Positions 9,276-18,243 of a stretch of 61,589 nt of DNA are shown here, piece after piece. Made by a program: the position numbers and the translations under genes. Under the pieces are notes generated by a model. The model was not told the origin of the DNA. It worked only from the letters and a program-made list of their open reading frames with translations, and searched no databases. Within the stretch, counting starts at the first letter, position 1. Every line of letters starts with the position of its first letter. Where the stretch lies: contig JAMPFU010000016.1 in assembly GCA_023664385.1 (NCBI GenBank), forward strand, positions 1 through 61,589, written 5' to 3'. This DNA comes from Clostridium sp. GTDB lineage: Bacteria > Bacillota > Clostridia > Lachnospirales > Lachnospiraceae.

Positions 9276-10181
9276 GTGGACAAAGGGTTGGTGTTAAGGG
9301 TGGAAAAAGAAAACTGTGGTTTAAGCTATGTCAGGGATAAAGAGCATATTGTAATAACGGGAATGAAGGGAAATGTGGAATGTCTTGTTATTCCTGATTT
9401 TATAGAGGATGACGGAGAGAATATGCCTGTCAGGGTGATAGGGAAAAAAGCCTTTATGTCCTGCAATATGAGGGAGGTAAGGCTTGGCAAAAATATCACA
9501 GCAGTGGAGGATTGGGCGTTTGCATATTGTGAAGGTCTTGCAGTGGTTACCAGTGATGAAAAAAATTTAGGCGTGACCTTTGGCAAGGACGTATTTGACG
9601 GATGTAAAAGGCTTAACAGACTATGCATCGGGGCATATAATGAGCCGCTTTCTTACCTGATGGCAATGACGGTACGGCTGCTTGCTACAGATGAATTTAT
9701 AAAGGCTGATAGGGAAAATATAAGGCTGTGGTATGAAAGGCTGGATAAAAAAATAACTGAAATGATAAACGCTCCTGATGATGCAGGCTATTATAATCAT
9801 ATGCTTGGCGGGGAGGAGGATATCAGCAAAACGAGGGAGGAATATGCCGCAGGACAGATTTTGTTTAAGCTTGAGCTTGCCCTTGAACGGCTTATGTATG
9901 ATGAAGGCATGGAGGCTAATATAAAAAAAGTGTATGTGGACTATATCTGCCTGCATATGAAGGGCTGTCCCGGCTGCCTGACGTGGAGGCTGATAAAGGA
10001 GAGATATGCAGACAGTCTCAAGCATTTTCGCCTGCTTACGGATATCGGTGCAATCAAGGACCAAAATATAGACACGCTGCTGGATGACCTTGGGGAAGGG
10101 CATGGAGAGATAAAGGCATATCTGATAAAGCATAAGCAGAAACAGGCGGGAGGAGATGTTTTTTCACGGCTTGAGCTGTAA
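9276..10181 (+). CDS. Leucine-rich-repeat (BspA-like) N-terminal protein, hypothetical
   Basis: About 301 residues. The first ~110 residues carry one to two BspA/TpLRR-type repeats, with the characteristic 'VIGKKAFMSC' and 'VEDWAFAYC' turns. The rest (~120-300) is helical and unrecognised. No signal peptide is present, so unlike most BspA proteins it is probably cytoplasmic. It lies 21 bases after the MoxR gene and likely belongs to the same operon. The start is uncertain: GTG at 9276 is used, but GTG codons at 9291 and 9300 are also possible and none has a strong ribosome site. Confidence 0.72.
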   Translation: MDKGLVLRVEKENCGLSYVRDKEHIVITGMKGNVECLVIPDFIEDDGENMPVRVIGKKAFMSCNMREVRLGKNITAVEDWAFAYCEGLAVVTSDEKNLGVTFGKDVFDGCKRLNRLCIGAYNEPLSYLMAMTVRLLATDEFIKADRENIRLWYERLDKKITEMINAPDDAGYYNHMLGGEEDISKTREEYAAGQILFKLELALERLMYDEGMEANIKKVYVDYICLHMKGCPGCLTWRLIKERYADSLKHFRLLTDIGAIKDQNIDTLLDDLGEGHGEIKAYLIKHKQKQAGGDVFSRLEL

Positions 10182-10292
10182 AAATATGGATGCTTGATGT
10201 ATTTGATTTTTGATTTTGTAAAAAAGAAGGTGAGGCGTAAAGGGGTTATTCATGGGTTTATGCATGAAGTTGACGGAATGGTATAATCTGTG

Positions 10293-10320
10293 TTAAAGTG
10301 AAATAAGTATCGCATATAAT
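10293..10320 (+). promoter_or_regulatory. Predicted promoter for flotillin gene
   Basis: TTAAAG (10293-10298) and TATAAT (10315-10320) with a 16-base spacer, 32 bases before the flotillin start. The preceding 171-base gap otherwise holds nothing I can name. Confidence 0.45.
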
Positions 10321-10352
10321 GGATATAAAAAACAAAGGAAAGAGGTAATGAT

Positions 10353-11858
10353 ATGCCATATTTTGTAATTGGAATAGTTATTGCAGTAGTCGTATTGTTG
10401 ATATGCAGTTATGTTAAGGCACCGCCTGATGTTGCTTACATAATATCGGGTATGAGAAAACAGCCTAAAATACTGATTGGCCGTGCAGGAATACGGATTC
10501 CTTTTTTTGAACGAATGGATAAGCTTATTGTAAGGCAGATTTCCATTGATATAAAAACAGGTGATTATGTGCCGACCTTGGATTTTATAGGCGTAAATAT
10601 TGACGCTGTTGCCAAGGTAAGGGTAATGACAGACCCGGAGGGTGTACAAAAGGCAATGAAAAACTTTCTCAACATGAAAGAGGAGGAAATTATAATTGCA
10701 CTGGTTGATTCTCTGCAGGGTAACATGAGGGAAATCATCGGAACCGTAAATCTCAAGGATTTATGTAATGACCGAAAGGTATTCGGTGATCAGGTACAGG
10801 AAAAGGCACAAAAGGACATGAACAATCTCGGCATCGAGATTATTTCATGCAACATCCAGCACGTAACCGACCAAAACGATTTGATTCCTGCTTTGGGACA
10901 GGACAACATGGCGGCCATTCAGAAAAATGCATCTATTGCAAAGGCAAATGCTGATAGGGACGTGGCGATAGCGCAGGCTGAGGCTAACAAGCAGGCAAAT
11001 GATGCCAGAGTGAAGGCAGATACGGAAATTGCAATTAAGCAGAATGAGCTTGCAATTAAGAAATCAGAGCTGAAAACCGTTGAAGATACAAAAAAGGCTG
11101 AGGCTGACGCAGCATACAAAATTCAGGAGCATGAGCAGAGAAAATCCATTGAGGTAACTGCCGCAAATGCAGATATAGCAAGACAGGAAAGGGAAATTGA
11201 GTTAAAGACCAAGGAGGCTCAGGTACAGGAGCAGACGCTTAATGCCCAAATAAGAAAGCAGGCAGACGCCAAGAAATATGAGCAGCAACAGATGGCAGAT
11301 GTTGAGCTTTATAAAAGACAGAAGGATGCTGAAGCAAAGAAGTACGAGATTGAGCAGGACGCAGAGGCGAAAAAGATAGAGGCTGACGCCCTTAAATATG
11401 CCATGGAGCAGGAGGCAGCAGGTATCATTGCAAAGGGTAAAGCAGAGGCGGAAGCCATACGTGCAAAGGCGGAGGCAGAGGCAGCAGGTATAGATAAAAA
11501 GGCGGAAGCCATGCAGAAATATGGCGAGGCGGCAATTATCGAAATGCTCTGTCAAATGTATCCACAGGTGGCAGAAGCCGTTGCAGCGCCGCTTGCCAAC
11601 ATTGACAAGATTACAATGTACGGCTCGGGCAATACTGCCAAAATGACAGAAGACGTCACAAAGTCCTTAAAACAGGTAATTGATGGTATCGGTGACAGCC
11701 TTGGCATAAATCCAAGTGCGTTATTGTCGAGCTTTGCAGGAACAAAGCTTGCTGTGGAGACGTCAAGAATGAAAAATGACACAGACGTTAAGGTAGATGC
11801 TGTAGGAAATATGCAGGCTGACGATGCGGGAGACGCAGAGGAAAACACGCAGGAATAG
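10353..11858 (+). CDS. floT: Flotillin-like SPFH/Band 7 membrane scaffold protein
   Basis: A 501-residue protein with an N-terminal membrane-inserting segment (residues ~4-23), an SPFH/Band 7 domain (~25-190) and a long Ala/Glu/Lys-rich coiled coil (~190-390) with repeated 'EAEAIRAKAEAEAAG'-type heptads. The C-terminus contains the flotillin hallmark 'AAPLANIDKITMYG', closely matching FloT of Bacillus. Such proteins oligomerise in membrane microdomains and influence signalling, secretion and stress tolerance. The start has GAGGTAATG-type spacing with a clear AGAGG site. It follows the VWA/MoxR/LRR genes but appears to have its own promoter and terminator. Confidence 0.9.
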   Translation: MPYFVIGIVIAVVVLLICSYVKAPPDVAYIISGMRKQPKILIGRAGIRIPFFERMDKLIVRQISIDIKTGDYVPTLDFIGVNIDAVAKVRVMTDPEGVQKAMKNFLNMKEEEIIIALVDSLQGNMREIIGTVNLKDLCNDRKVFGDQVQEKAQKDMNNLGIEIISCNIQHVTDQNDLIPALGQDNMAAIQKNASIAKANADRDVAIAQAEANKQANDARVKADTEIAIKQNELAIKKSELKTVEDTKKAEADAAYKIQEHEQRKSIEVTAANADIARQEREIELKTKEAQVQEQTLNAQIRKQADAKKYEQQQMADVELYKRQKDAEAKKYEIEQDAEAKKIEADALKYAMEQEAAGIIAKGKAEAEAIRAKAEAEAAGIDKKAEAMQKYGEAAIIEMLCQMYPQVAEAVAAPLANIDKITMYGSGNTAKMTEDVTKSLKQVIDGIGDSLGINPSALLSSFAGTKLAVETSRMKNDTDVKVDAVGNMQADDAGDAEENTQE

Positions 11859-11890
11859 AGCCTGATAACTGAATATGAAAGTAAAGAAGG

Positions 11891-11931
11891 GACTGTCGCA
11901 TTAAGGATAGATACTGCGACAGTCTCTTTTT
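11891..11931 (+). terminator. Rho-independent terminator after flotillin gene
   Basis: A perfect ten-base stem, GACTGTCGCA (11891-11900) with TGCGACAGTC (11915-11924), followed by TCTTTTT. Confidence 0.9.
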
Positions 11932-12043
11932 ACATGCGTAATTACAAAAACGGTATTTTAAACTGCAAAAATCGCCATTTTGATGAAAATGAAAAAAATA
12001 TATGGTATAGTAGAAGTGAAATAAATGTTGCAAAAGTGGAGAT

Positions 12044-12068
12044 GAAGTATCAATTAATCAGATACTTC
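12044..12068. other. Leader hairpin before DUF6273 lipoprotein gene
   Basis: GAAGTATC (12044-12051) and GATACTTC (12061-12068) form a perfect eight-base stem with a nine-base loop. No T run follows, so it is not a terminator. It could be a leader structure or an operator about 100 bases upstream of the lipoprotein start. Confidence 0.4.
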
Positions 12069-12170
12069 GTGATCCGATAAGTGTGAATGAGATGCTTATA
12101 CCATATGCCAAGGAGAAAAGACTTAATGAAATTCAAAAATAGAGATTATATGAATATGGGGAGGTCTTGG

Positions 12171-13046
12171 ATGATAAAAATTGAGAAACTGTTTTTATTT
12201 TTATTTTTCCTCACGGTCTTTATGGCAGGATGCGATAATAAAGTATATGAATATGCGGCAATGCATGAAGAAGACATTACAAAGGGAATAAATTATTCAA
12301 CGGAAGAATTGGAGACGGTAGAGATATCGCAGGCGGAGCCGGGAGATATAATACGGATGGGACATTATGAGCAGGATGGAGACGAGGCAGCTGACGATGA
12401 AATTTTTTGGGATGTATTGGATAAAAAGGAAGATAAGCTGTTGGTAATTTCTCACTATATTTTGGCTCGCAGGTCGTTTGATGATGAAAATGTAACGTGG
12501 GAAAATTCCCAGCTCAGGGAATGGCTTAATAGCGAATTTTATAATGGGGCATTTAATGACAACGAAAAAAATAGGATTGCAATATCTATAATGTCAAATC
12601 CAAGCTCACGTGTTTTTTATGAAAGTGAAGATGCAGAGAGGGAAGCTTCAAATCCCCCTTTTTTAGAAAATATGTGTGATACGGAGGATAATATATTTTT
12701 GCTTAGCTGGGAGGAAGTGTTAAAGTATTATGATTTTAAGCTTGTAGCAGACGATGATGGTAATAAGCAGCATGTTTATTTTTATTTGATGGCTAGACCG
12801 TCTTATGTCGTTACATTAGAGCATTATAAGGGACAGATTGAAAGCGAAATATTGTGGCTTTCATCATACGGGTTAGATGCTCGTGCAGGGGCGAGTACAT
12901 GGTGGTTAAGGTCTGAAGGTTTGCATCCGGATCGGTGTATGTATATTCAACAGGATGATATTAAGTTTTCGGTGGGATATATTTCTGATCAAGCACATTT
13001 TTTTGATGCTGGAGTCAGACCTGCCATGTGGATTAATATTAAGTAA
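12171..13046 (+). CDS. DUF6273-domain lipoprotein
   Basis: A 291-residue predicted lipoprotein. A short signal sequence ends at the lipobox FMAGC, giving lipidated Cys21. The mature part matches the DUF6273 pattern: 'IIRMGHYEQDGD', 'FWDVLDKKEDKLLVIS', 'NSQLREWLNSEFYNGAF', a central 'IFLLSWEEV', and a terminal 'WWLRS' plus 'GVRPAMWI'. The family is common in clostridial surface proteins and its function is unknown. The start at 12171 is chosen because GGGGAGG lies six bases before it and the signal sequence begins directly. It converges on another lipoprotein gene, sharing a bidirectional terminator. Confidence 0.85.
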   Translation: MIKIEKLFLFLFFLTVFMAGCDNKVYEYAAMHEEDITKGINYSTEELETVEISQAEPGDIIRMGHYEQDGDEAADDEIFWDVLDKKEDKLLVISHYILARRSFDDENVTWENSQLREWLNSEFYNGAFNDNEKNRIAISIMSNPSSRVFYESEDAEREASNPPFLENMCDTEDNIFLLSWEEVLKYYDFKLVADDDGNKQHVYFYLMARPSYVVTLEHYKGQIESEILWLSSYGLDARAGASTWWLRSEGLHPDRCMYIQQDDIKFSVGYISDQAHFFDAGVRPAMWINIK

Positions 13047-13054
13047 TTATGGAC

Positions 13055-13090
13055 TAATGGGTGGATAAAGATTATTCACCCACTAATTTT
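13055..13090. terminator. Bidirectional terminator between convergent lipoprotein genes
   Basis: TAATGGGTGGATAA (13055-13068) pairs with TTATTCACCCACTA (13072-13085) at twelve of fourteen positions; T-rich sequence follows on both sides. It overlaps the stop codon of the minus-strand gene. Confidence 0.75.
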
Positions 13091-13614
13091 ATTAACGCAT
13101 CCCAATATTCAGGTAAATCTTCATAAACGTACTCAAATTCCTGACCGTGTAATTCTTTATAACGAAACCCCTTCGATATAATTACTCCTGTATCTGTATA
13201 GATGCAGACACCCCACATCATATCAGGGTCATAATAGTCTTTATTATGAGAGGAAATTACTCCTGTACCGTTTAAATAATTTTTTTCCTGAAGCATACAT
13301 GGAATGACGGTTTCATAAATATAATTTTTAAGCTCCACACCATTTTGGAATGTAGCGTTGTTTATGAAGTCATCACCATCGAGCCGTATAGACTTTGTAT
13401 CGGGCTGGTCTACAAGTGAAAAAAATCTAACCTCAATAACTTTATAAACTTTATAATCGTCTGAGGTTAAGTAATGGTTATAATCATATATTCCTATTCC
13501 ATATATGTAGTTAAATTCTTTGATTTCTGCTTCTTTATTGCAACCGGTAAGCAATAGGGAAATAAATAATAAAGAAATAAAGAAAGAACAAAATGTCGTT
13601 GCTCGTTTTGTCAT
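13072..13614 (-). CDS. Hypothetical lipoprotein
   Basis: A 180-residue predicted lipoprotein: basic start, hydrophobic stretch, lipobox LLLTGC with Cys near residue 25. I do not recognise the mature domain; it contains an even mix of beta-prone segments and a 'GVCIYTDTGVIIS' strand pair. The start has GGAGGGG seven bases upstream. It converges on the DUF6273 lipoprotein gene and is preceded by about 280 AT-rich bases (13615-13897) in which I see no gene. Confidence 0.75.
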   Translation of the reverse strand: MTKRATTFCSFFISLLFISLLLTGCNKEAEIKEFNYIYGIGIYDYNHYLTSDDYKVYKVIEVRFFSLVDQPDTKSIRLDGDDFINNATFQNGVELKNYIYETVIPCMLQEKNYLNGTGVISSHNKDYYDPDMMWGVCIYTDTGVIISKGFRYKELHGQEFEYVYEDLPEYWDALIKLVGE

Positions 13615-13897
13615 AGCTCCCCTCCATATTTTGTCTGACCATTGTCAAGCTTATACCATTATTTATGATGTAAATATATATTATATATAAGTTGATGTCA
13701 AATGGATTTATTATTGCATTTATCAGATACATTTTTCTTTACAGACCACATAATAATTTATTGATTATTTCCATATGAATATAATATTTATGTTTCAAAC
13801 AGCCGATAAAGATTACATATGTAAATAATTAAATTAATAGAATGGAGCTGCAGCTTTCATAAAGTGAAATTCGGCGGCAAAATCAGGAGGCAGTTAT

Positions 13898-14470
13898 ATG
13901 AATATAAAAATGAATCAAAATAGTTTTTTTGGAAATATGGCAAATACGGGACTAAAAAGTACGGCAGAGAAGCAGGAGCGTCAAGCGAAATGCCAAAGTC
14001 AGGTTGATTTTTGGGAAAAGAAAAAAGAGAGCCTGAAAAATATGGAATGTGCAACGGTTGAAGAAATAGCCGAGAAGCTGGAATTATATCACAGCTATGA
14101 AGATAGCATTGCGGCGGCAAAAAAGGCATACAATAATGAGCAGATGTGGCACATAATGGACGAGGCAAAGGAGCGTGGAGAAAAGATTGCCGAGGCAGCC
14201 AAAAAGAACGAGCCAAAGACAGAGGAGGAAAGAAAGGAAGAACTCAAGGAGGAAGCGTCAGGCGGCGGCTTGCTGGATGCGTTGGGTGATTTGTCTGAAT
14301 TAGTGGAAGAAACCATTGAGGATATTCAGGAGGCAAAGCTTGAACAGATAGGGGAAGCCTTGCAGGATGCTGACGGTCAGATAAACGGTCAGGCATACAT
14401 GACAAAAGATGAAGCTATAACGAAAGAGCAGACGGATATGCCCATAAAGCATATTGACTTCAAGGTTTAG
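13898..14470 (+). CDS. Hypothetical acidic coiled-coil protein
   Basis: A 190-residue hydrophilic protein with no signal or membrane segment and strong Glu/Lys bias. Two long helical stretches (~20-75 and ~85-125) are likely coiled coils, separated by a Gly-rich turn (SGGGLLDALG) from a third acidic helix. An AGGAGG ribosome site lies upstream of the ATG. I do not recognise a family. The N-terminus 'NSFFGNMANTGLKS' recalls small bacterial proteins of flagellar/ secretion-associated neighbourhoods, but nothing nearby supports that. Confidence 0.7.
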   Translation: MNIKMNQNSFFGNMANTGLKSTAEKQERQAKCQSQVDFWEKKKESLKNMECATVEEIAEKLELYHSYEDSIAAAKKAYNNEQMWHIMDEAKERGEKIAEAAKKNEPKTEEERKEELKEEASGGGLLDALGDLSELVEETIEDIQEAKLEQIGEALQDADGQINGQAYMTKDEAITKEQTDMPIKHIDFKV

Positions 14471-14656
14471 GTATATTGTACAAGTATTATACAAAATAAT
14501 ATTGAACCCTAAAAAGAAATGTTTTTTGTGTCGAGTGAATACAAAAATTTTATGAATGAAAAAATTAGCATTGCATATAATAGCTCTATGTGGTAGTATA
14601 AAAGAAAACGATACATAGTTTTCAAAACTACATTATATAGAGTGGAGGCTGATAAA

Positions 14657-15322
14657 GTGAGCAATGCAATAAAAAAGCTGAAAGACCCGGGAAGTGCAAT
14701 CACACATTTCATAGGAATGTTGATGGCTGTGTTTGCAACAGCGCCGCTGATTATCAGGGCATTTTCAGGAGGAACGGATGTAACATTAAGTTGCCTTGTT
14801 TTTATGGTCAGCATGATTTTACTTTACGGCGCCAGCACCATGTATCATAGCTTTGATATGGGAGAGCGGAAAAATAAAATACTGAAAAAATTTGACCATG
14901 CCATGATATTTGTGCTGATAGCAGGCTCCTACACGCCTGTGTGTCTGCTTGTTATCGGTGGAAAAACGGGCATCGTTCTTCTTTCTCTTGTTTGGATGGC
15001 TGGTATTCTTGGGATTATTTTCAAGCTCTGCTGGGTAACCTGTCCAAAATGGTTATCCTCGGCTATGTATATCGCTATGGGCTGGATGTGTGTTATGGCG
15101 TTTGCGCCGATTATGAACAACATGACAGCCTCGGAGTTTGCATGGCTTTTGACAGGAGGAATTATCTATACAATCGGAGGAATTATCTATGCAGTAAAGA
15201 CGCCGAGAGTTAAGGCGTACAATGAGCGTCATAGATATTTTGGGACACATGAGATTTTTCATGTATGTGTTATGATTGGAAGTTTGTGCCATTTTGTAAT
15301 GGTTTATCATGTAATATCATAA
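14657..15322 (+). CDS. Hemolysin III (HlyIII/PAQR) family membrane protein
   Basis: A 221-residue protein with about seven membrane helices and the hallmark motifs of the hemolysin III / PAQR family: GSAITHFIG at the N-terminus, 'GASTMYHSF' with the metal-ligand His, 'FDHAMIFVLIAGSYTP', and the C-terminal 'HEIFHVCVMIGSLCHF' with two metal-ligand histidines. Members are predicted zinc-dependent membrane hydrolases or stress proteins; haemolysis by the bacterial homologues is not generally established. The start is set at GTG 14657 because GGAGG lies eight bases before it. Confidence 0.92.
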   Translation: MSNAIKKLKDPGSAITHFIGMLMAVFATAPLIIRAFSGGTDVTLSCLVFMVSMILLYGASTMYHSFDMGERKNKILKKFDHAMIFVLIAGSYTPVCLLVIGGKTGIVLLSLVWMAGILGIIFKLCWVTCPKWLSSAMYIAMGWMCVMAFAPIMNNMTASEFAWLLTGGIIYTIGGIIYAVKTPRVKAYNERHRYFGTHEIFHVCVMIGSLCHFVMVYHVIS

Positions 15323-15362
15323 GGGGAAGGCTGTGCTTAATAGCATTTGCCATATTTAAAAA

Positions 15363-15430
15363 AAGCTGCCACGATAAAAGCCTGAAAGGTTTTCATACCC
15401 TGCTTTTCGTGTGGCGGCTTGCTTTTTTTG
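15363..15430 (+). terminator. Strong terminator after hemolysin III gene
   Basis: A long stem pairs AAGCTGCCACGA-TAAAAGC with GCTTTTCGTGTGGCGGCTT, with a few wobble or bulged positions, followed by a run of seven T. Confidence 0.85.
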
Positions 15431-15516
15431 TGTAGTTAGACTATTATAATGAAGCATGTATCATCTGCATGAAACAACATGTGTGTACAGCTTTTATCAA
15501 ACGAAGGGGGACCGCA

Positions 15517-16443
15517 ATGCCTAAAAAAATGAATAAAAATAACGATAACGTGAAAAGCTATGAGGAAATTTATAAGGAATTTAATAGTCAGTTTTCGGAA
15601 GAATTACTGGAGCTTCTTGTATATAATGAGCATATGGGTTATGGCACTGGTTTTTTTCAGGGTATAATAGAGGAGCGCCGGTCAAATTTTTTGGCATGCA
15701 CTGATGCGGCTTCCGGACGTATAATGAAAGAACTGGGTATTTTAACATTGCCTGTTGATAAGAGGAACTATAGAAAAAATAAGAAGATAAGACTGAAGGA
15801 TAATACAATTTATAGGGTGCGTGTGAGAAAACGCTGCCTTTGGAAGCTGTACCATAACGGGAAATTAATAACGACAATTGATAGTACCTCTGAAAAGCAC
15901 AGAATAAATGAATATATGCTGGTGGATATTCTTGATAAAAAGCTTAGAAATGAGGAGCTTGAGACGGCGGCAGCATTGGCGAAGGAGCCTGTCGTCATTC
16001 ATACGGCTGAGTTTGGAGATTTTACAATGCAAAGAAACGGTTTATATGTGGAATTTTCAGGACAGATTGCGTGGCTGGGAGAGAAATGTGATGTCACGCT
16101 TTGCCCTGATACTGTTAATGTGCCAAGAACAATAGATAAGTCTATGGAGGCACTGAAAACCCTCGTTTCATCTATGGAGGAATGGGACAGGAAGGTAAAG
16201 GATTTTGCGGCTGATGAAATGGCGGAAGATGACGGAATGGTTTATACATGGGAAGGCGAGGAGGGTGAAACGCCTGTTTCAAAGGATGAATTTAAGCGGC
16301 GGCTTTCACTCACCGATATTTATATTGAGCCTTCGGGAGATATTTGTTTTTCATATGAATTAGATGAAATGTTTACAGACCATGGTTTATCTGTGGAAGG
16401 GAATATTTCGGGAAAAATGGATTCGGTTTCGCTTGACGGATAA
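15517..16443 (+). CDS. DUF2262-like hypothetical protein
   Basis: A 308-residue soluble protein. The C-terminal half resembles DUF2262: 'FGDFTMQRNGLYVEFSGQIAWLGE' followed by 'DVTLCPDTV' and a terminal 'DIYIEPSGDICFSYELDEMFTDHG' that reads like a display of a displacement-type immunity fold. The N-terminal part contains a Lys-rich 'YRKNKKIRLKDNTIYRVRVRKR' region cut here into shorter repeats of basic residues. DUF2262 members are often immunity-like proteins in polymorphic toxin loci, but no toxin is adjacent. The start at 15517 follows GAAGGGGG by six bases. Confidence 0.65.
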   Translation: MPKKMNKNNDNVKSYEEIYKEFNSQFSEELLELLVYNEHMGYGTGFFQGIIEERRSNFLACTDAASGRIMKELGILTLPVDKRNYRKNKKIRLKDNTIYRVRVRKRCLWKLYHNGKLITTIDSTSEKHRINEYMLVDILDKKLRNEELETAAALAKEPVVIHTAEFGDFTMQRNGLYVEFSGQIAWLGEKCDVTLCPDTVNVPRTIDKSMEALKTLVSSMEEWDRKVKDFAADEMAEDDGMVYTWEGEEGETPVSKDEFKRRLSLTDIYIEPSGDICFSYELDEMFTDHGLSVEGNISGKMDSVSLDG

Positions 16444-16536
16444 TCATAAAAATAATTGTGTCTAGCAGCCTGTATAGGCTGTTTCAGAAAATGCTATGCA
16501 GTATATAAAAAGGAATGGAAAAAGAGGAATAAAAGA

Positions 16537-17766
16537 ATGAACACATTAAAAAATGTAATATGTGAGGGCGTAAGTCCTTTTCATGTGGTGAGGCATGTAA
16601 AGGAGCAGCTGCGTCAATGCGGATTTGAGGAGCTTGATATTGCGGGGGATTGGCATGTGGAGGAAAATCATGCCTATATTATCACGCCTTATCCGTCCCT
16701 GCTTATGGCAGTAAGCGTGGGAAGCCTCAAGGAAAGCTCTGTTTTACGCATGGCAACGGCGCATACAGACTCTCCATGTCTGAAAATAAAATCCAATCCC
16801 AAGTTAGAGGGAAAACACTGCCTTAGATTAAATGTAGAGCCATATGGCGGACTTATAAAATGCTCTTGGTTTGACAGACCTTTAGGTGTGGCAGGAAAAT
16901 TGGTTTTAGAGGGTATGGATGCATTTCATCCTGAGGTTCGGTATGTGTCATCGGGAAAGGGGATATGTACCATTCCTTCGCTTGCGCCTCATCTTGACAA
17001 AGACAAAAAGTCTGAGATGGACATTCAAAAGGAAATGATGCCTGTATTCGGGCTTGAAAATGCTGATTTTAGCTGCGTAGACGGTCTGCTTGATTATGAC
17101 CTTTATTTATATAACCCTGAACAGCCTGAGGTTATAGGCATTGCCGAAGGACTTATTTCCTCGCCGAGACTTGATAATTTAGCTTCTGCGGCAGCGCTTA
17201 TGGAGGCAATGCAGAGGTTGACAGGCGTATCGCATAATAACATTTCGGCTGCCGTTATGTTTGACAATGAGGAAATCGGCAGCCGTTCAAAGCAGGGGGC
17301 AGACTCCATACTTTTGCTTCATATATTGGAAACCCTTGCGGGTAAATTGGGCCTGCAGCAAGAAAAATGGCTTAAAATGCTGGCGAATGGATTTCTGCTT
17401 TCCATGGACGGGGCACAGGGCTTTCATCCAAACTATCCTGAAAAAAGTGATCCGACGAATCCTGTATATTTGGGAGAGGGAATTGTAATTAAGACAAGTG
17501 CAACCCAGCGGTATGTGTCTGACAGTGAGGCGTCCGCTGTTATAAAGAAGCTGTGTCAGGAAGCGGGTATTTCATGGCAGCAGCAGGTGAACCGTTCGGG
17601 TATGCCTGGAGGTCAGACACTTGGACCGATTACCTCCTCCTATTTTCCGATGCTCGGCGCTGATGTTGGTATTCCGATGCTTGCAATGCATTCCGCAAGG
17701 GAGCTTGCAGCCTGTGAGGATTATGAAAGCTTGAGAAAGCTTGCAGAGATATTTTATAGGTATTAG
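16537..17766 (+). CDS. M18 family aminopeptidase
   Basis: A 409-residue cytosolic zinc aminopeptidase of family M18 (aspartyl aminopeptidase-like). The co-catalytic metal ligands are visible: His in TAHTDSP, Asp in SPRLDNLAS, the Glu pair in FDNEEIGS, Asp in 'SDSEAS' and the C-terminal His in LAMHSARE. The family segments SSGKG, MDGAQGFHPNYPEK and GMPGGQTLGPI are intact, so it is expected to be active in peptide turnover. The start at 16537 is chosen for an AGAGGAA site and because upstream residues do not fit the family. It follows the DUF2262-like gene by 93 bases. Confidence 0.93.
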   Translation: MNTLKNVICEGVSPFHVVRHVKEQLRQCGFEELDIAGDWHVEENHAYIITPYPSLLMAVSVGSLKESSVLRMATAHTDSPCLKIKSNPKLEGKHCLRLNVEPYGGLIKCSWFDRPLGVAGKLVLEGMDAFHPEVRYVSSGKGICTIPSLAPHLDKDKKSEMDIQKEMMPVFGLENADFSCVDGLLDYDLYLYNPEQPEVIGIAEGLISSPRLDNLASAAALMEAMQRLTGVSHNNISAAVMFDNEEIGSRSKQGADSILLLHILETLAGKLGLQQEKWLKMLANGFLLSMDGAQGFHPNYPEKSDPTNPVYLGEGIVIKTSATQRYVSDSEASAVIKKLCQEAGISWQQQVNRSGMPGGQTLGPITSSYFPMLGADVGIPMLAMHSARELAACEDYESLRKLAEIFYRY

Positions 17767-17849
17767 CTGAAGCATTGCTCTTGTTTGTCTTTGCTATAAG
17801 TTTTTCAAAGAAAAAATGAAATCGGGCTAACTATCGGTAGCTTCTGTAG

Positions 17850-17882
17850 GACACCTGTTCGTGTGGGTGTCTTTCTTTTTTT
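17850..17882 (+). terminator. Terminator after M18 aminopeptidase
   Basis: GACACC (17850-17855) pairs with GGTGTC (17866-17871), followed by TTTCTTTTTTT. Confidence 0.85.
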
Positions 17883-18000
17883 ATATCATGTTTTCTAAAA
17901 AATAATACAACATAATTTTTCTGTTTTTTTACCATTTTTAGATGATTATTTCAGCCTGGAATGTTGGTTTGATTTATGAATGAAATACAAACATACTTAA

Positions 18001-18090
18001 ATGGGAATATTTTTCTTAATAACTAACAAAAATTCCGAAATAGGAATATTTTTATAGATATTTAATTTAAATTCCGAAATGGGAATATTT
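18001..18090. repeat. Three 39-bp-spaced GGAAT repeats, two forming ATTCC-N6-GGAAT palindromes
   Basis: Within a 477-base gap, the block GGGAATATTTTT or a close variant recurs with GGAAT at 18004, 18043 and 18082, an exact 39-base period. The second and third copies are complete inverted repeats, ATTCC-GAAAT(A/G)-GGAAT at 18032-18047 and 18071-18086; the first is a half site. They end just before the predicted promoter of the acetyltransferase gene. This arrangement suggests binding of a dimeric regulator. Confidence 0.7.
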
Positions 18091-18091
18091 T

Positions 18092-18120
18092 TTGATTATA
18101 TGGACGCAATATGCTATATT
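18092..18120 (+). promoter_or_regulatory. Predicted promoter for AAC(3)-family gene
   Basis: TTGATT (18092-18097) and TATATT (18115-18120) have a 17-base spacer. It starts six bases after the last ATTCC/GGAAT palindrome and leaves a leader of about 115 bases. Confidence 0.65.
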
Positions 18121-18243
18121 GGGAATAATCTGAATAGGGCGTGATGGTTCAGCGAAAAGATTATTTACAGAAATTATTTTCATAGAAAGACGGCAAAATG
18201 ATAAAGGTGGCTGCTTGGAACTGGGAAAAGGAGGTAAACTGTC

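Noticed and set aside
9621-10133. 170-residue minus-strand frame in the LRR gene
   Set aside because: No ribosome site, and the plus-strand gene has family-like repeats and operon context.
18001-18090. Plasmid-type iterons or CRISPR repeats
   Set aside because: Only three units with a 39-base step and no replication or cas gene nearby; an operator array fits better.
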